From the NCBI RefSeq assembly GCF_025567085.1, contig NZ_JAOQJN010000001.1:248001-312000 (forward strand): a stretch of DNA of 64,000 nt, given 5' to 3'. Below the pieces are notes generated by a model that had not been told where the DNA came from, did no database searches, and worked only from the letters and a program-made list of their open reading frames with translations. Each line of letters opens with the position of its first letter. Within the stretch, counting starts at the first letter, position 1. Shown in pieces: positions 63,432 to 64,000 of this stretch. A program made the position numbers and the translations under genes. The stretch comes from Bovifimicola ammoniilytica. Its GTDB lineage: Bacteria > Bacillota > Clostridia > Lachnospirales > Lachnospiraceae.

Positions 63432-63443
63432 GAGTTTGAATAA
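63432..63443 (+). other. Candidate attachment site 3
   Basis: GAGTTTGAATAA followed by CG, matching the guaA end over 14 bases. The integrase ends 66 bases to its right, the normal place for a site used by that integrase. A hairpin with a T tract follows (AATCGCC near 63450 with GGCGGTTTT near 63490). Confidence 0.6.
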
Positions 63444-64000
63444 CGCAGAAAATCGCCTTATCCCTTGAAAACACTGGGGGTTAGGCGGTTTTAATTTTCT
63501 TTGTGATGTTAAGGTGATGTTACGGGACCATTATTAACATCATTTCCAAAAGCTTCATTCAGCCGTGATGCTAATTTCACATCTTTGTCCGGATACAAAT
63601 GTCCGTAGGTATCCATTGTGGTTTTTGCTGATTCGTGTCCAAGTCTTCTCGAGATTTCCAAAATATCAAATCCCATGTTGATCAGCATACTTGCATGAGA
63701 GTGTCGCAGGTCATGTACACGGATTTGCTTTACACCAGCTTTGGCGGCGAGCGTTTTGATTTCTCCGATGAGCGAAGATTTCGTGAACATAAATATTCTG
63801 TCATTCTTCTTTATCTCATACAGTTTGGAAATGTGTTCCTCTATTTCATTGTAAAGGAACTCCGGAATTGTCACGATGCGCTTACTTCGGTTTGTCTTTG
63901 GAGTAAGTGTTACCTGTTCCACATCCACAACGGCAAATGTCTTGCAGATGTTCAGCTGCATAGATGGAAGAATATCTTCTGGTATGAGTGCCAGGAGTTC
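63444..64000. mobile_element. Left end of a third integrated element (continues beyond the window)
   Basis: Begins at site 3 and contains the integrase reading leftward. Its other genes lie outside the window, so size and type (conjugative element, phage or island) are unknown. Confidence 0.5.
63509..64000 (-). CDS. Tyrosine recombinase/integrase, C-terminal part
   Basis: The catalytic end of a phage/ICE integrase, cut by the window edge. The frame is open through base 64000, and the protein begins before the visible ATG with ELLALIPEDILPS. The catalytic residues HDLRH, LGHES and the nucleophile Tyr in TYGHLYPD are present. It ends with a short tail (GNDVNNGPVTSP). Its 3' end faces site 3 at 63432, so the element it belongs to most likely extends to the right. 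Confidence 0.92.
   Translation of the reverse strand, partial: ELLALIPEDILPSMQLNICKTFAVVDVEQVTLTPKTNRSKRIVTIPEFLYNEIEEHISKLYEIKKNDRIFMFTKSSLIGEIKTLAAKAGVKQIRVHDLRHSHASMLINMGFDILEISRRLGHESAKTTMDTYGHLYPDKDVKLASRLNEAFGNDVNNGPVTSP

Larger units (their letters stand above)
60670..63443. mobile_element. Candidate integrated segment 2 (MarR-MATE mini-element)
   Basis: A 2.8-kb interval between sites 2 and 3. It carries TGATAAC repeats just inside both ends (60728-60746 and 63301-63330), a MarR-MATE operon and a broken KTR gene. Its genes look richer in GC than segment 1. No recombinase is inside. Confidence 0.5.

Noticed and set aside
1..64000. CRISPR array
   Set aside because: No series of short repeats with unique spacers was seen. 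The 34-bp array at 38791 has no spacers and carries LexA-like boxes.

Overview
The window looks like a chromosomal segment of a low-GC anaerobic Firmicute of the family Lachnospiraceae (gut Clostridia; a Lachnospira/Eubacterium or Roseburia-like genome would fit). The grounds are the AT-rich AGGAGG-led genes, a type III glutamine synthetase, a fused PurL-PurQ FGAM synthase, a class II aldolase, a plant-type acyl-ACP thioesterase, a CvfB-type S1 protein and a class B sortase. This is inferred from gene content only; no database search was possible.

Bases 1-47634 are mostly core genome on the + strand. In order they carry: the end of a GGDEF protein; a MoxR ATPase-DUF58-transglutaminase operon; class II aldolase; a small membrane protein plus a PD-(D/E)XK nuclease-XPD/DinG helicase fusion; purL; sortase B; and glnN behind a leader that holds an intrinsic terminator. 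A HigBA-type toxin-antitoxin pair follows, bracketed by two copies of a ~245-bp multi-hairpin repeat. Next come a zinc-ribbon protein, a TPM-domain protein, cyclophilin, and a HAD phosphatase with an in-frame acetyltransferase separated only by a TGA. Then a peptide-type ABC importer, tRNA-Gln, thioesterase, cvfB, ridA, a CPBP protease, an orphan sugar-importer ATPase and a PucR-like regulator. The ftsE-ftsX-envC-like-ctp cell-wall block is followed by uvrB-uvrA behind three tandem LexA-like boxes, an AGCS symporter with an extra domain, and guaA.

From the 3' end of guaA onward (47623-64000) the window is an accessory region. The last 12 bases of guaA recur at 60658 and 63432, and a tyrosine integrase, cut by the window edge, lies just right of the third copy. 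This fits tandem accretion of integrative elements at a guaA attachment site. Segment 1 (about 13 kb) carries a GNAT acetyltransferase behind a leader-peptide attenuator, an FMN reductase, an HD protein, a NUDIX-M24 fusion, an S66 (MccF/LdcA-like) peptidase, an XRE-NUDIX fusion, an AlbA_2/COG2865 protein and a 1556-residue NACHT/STAND-type NTPase. The last two are a plausible phage-defence pair. Segment 2 (2.8 kb) carries a MarR regulator, a MATE exporter and a broken Cys-rich KTR gene. Segment 3 starts with the integrase.

The most interesting items are the guaA accretion with its accessory cargo, the attenuator in front of the GNAT gene, the structured repeats around the toxin-antitoxin pair, and the tandem SOS operators at uvrBA. 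Promoters, operators and hairpins were read by eye and are predictions.
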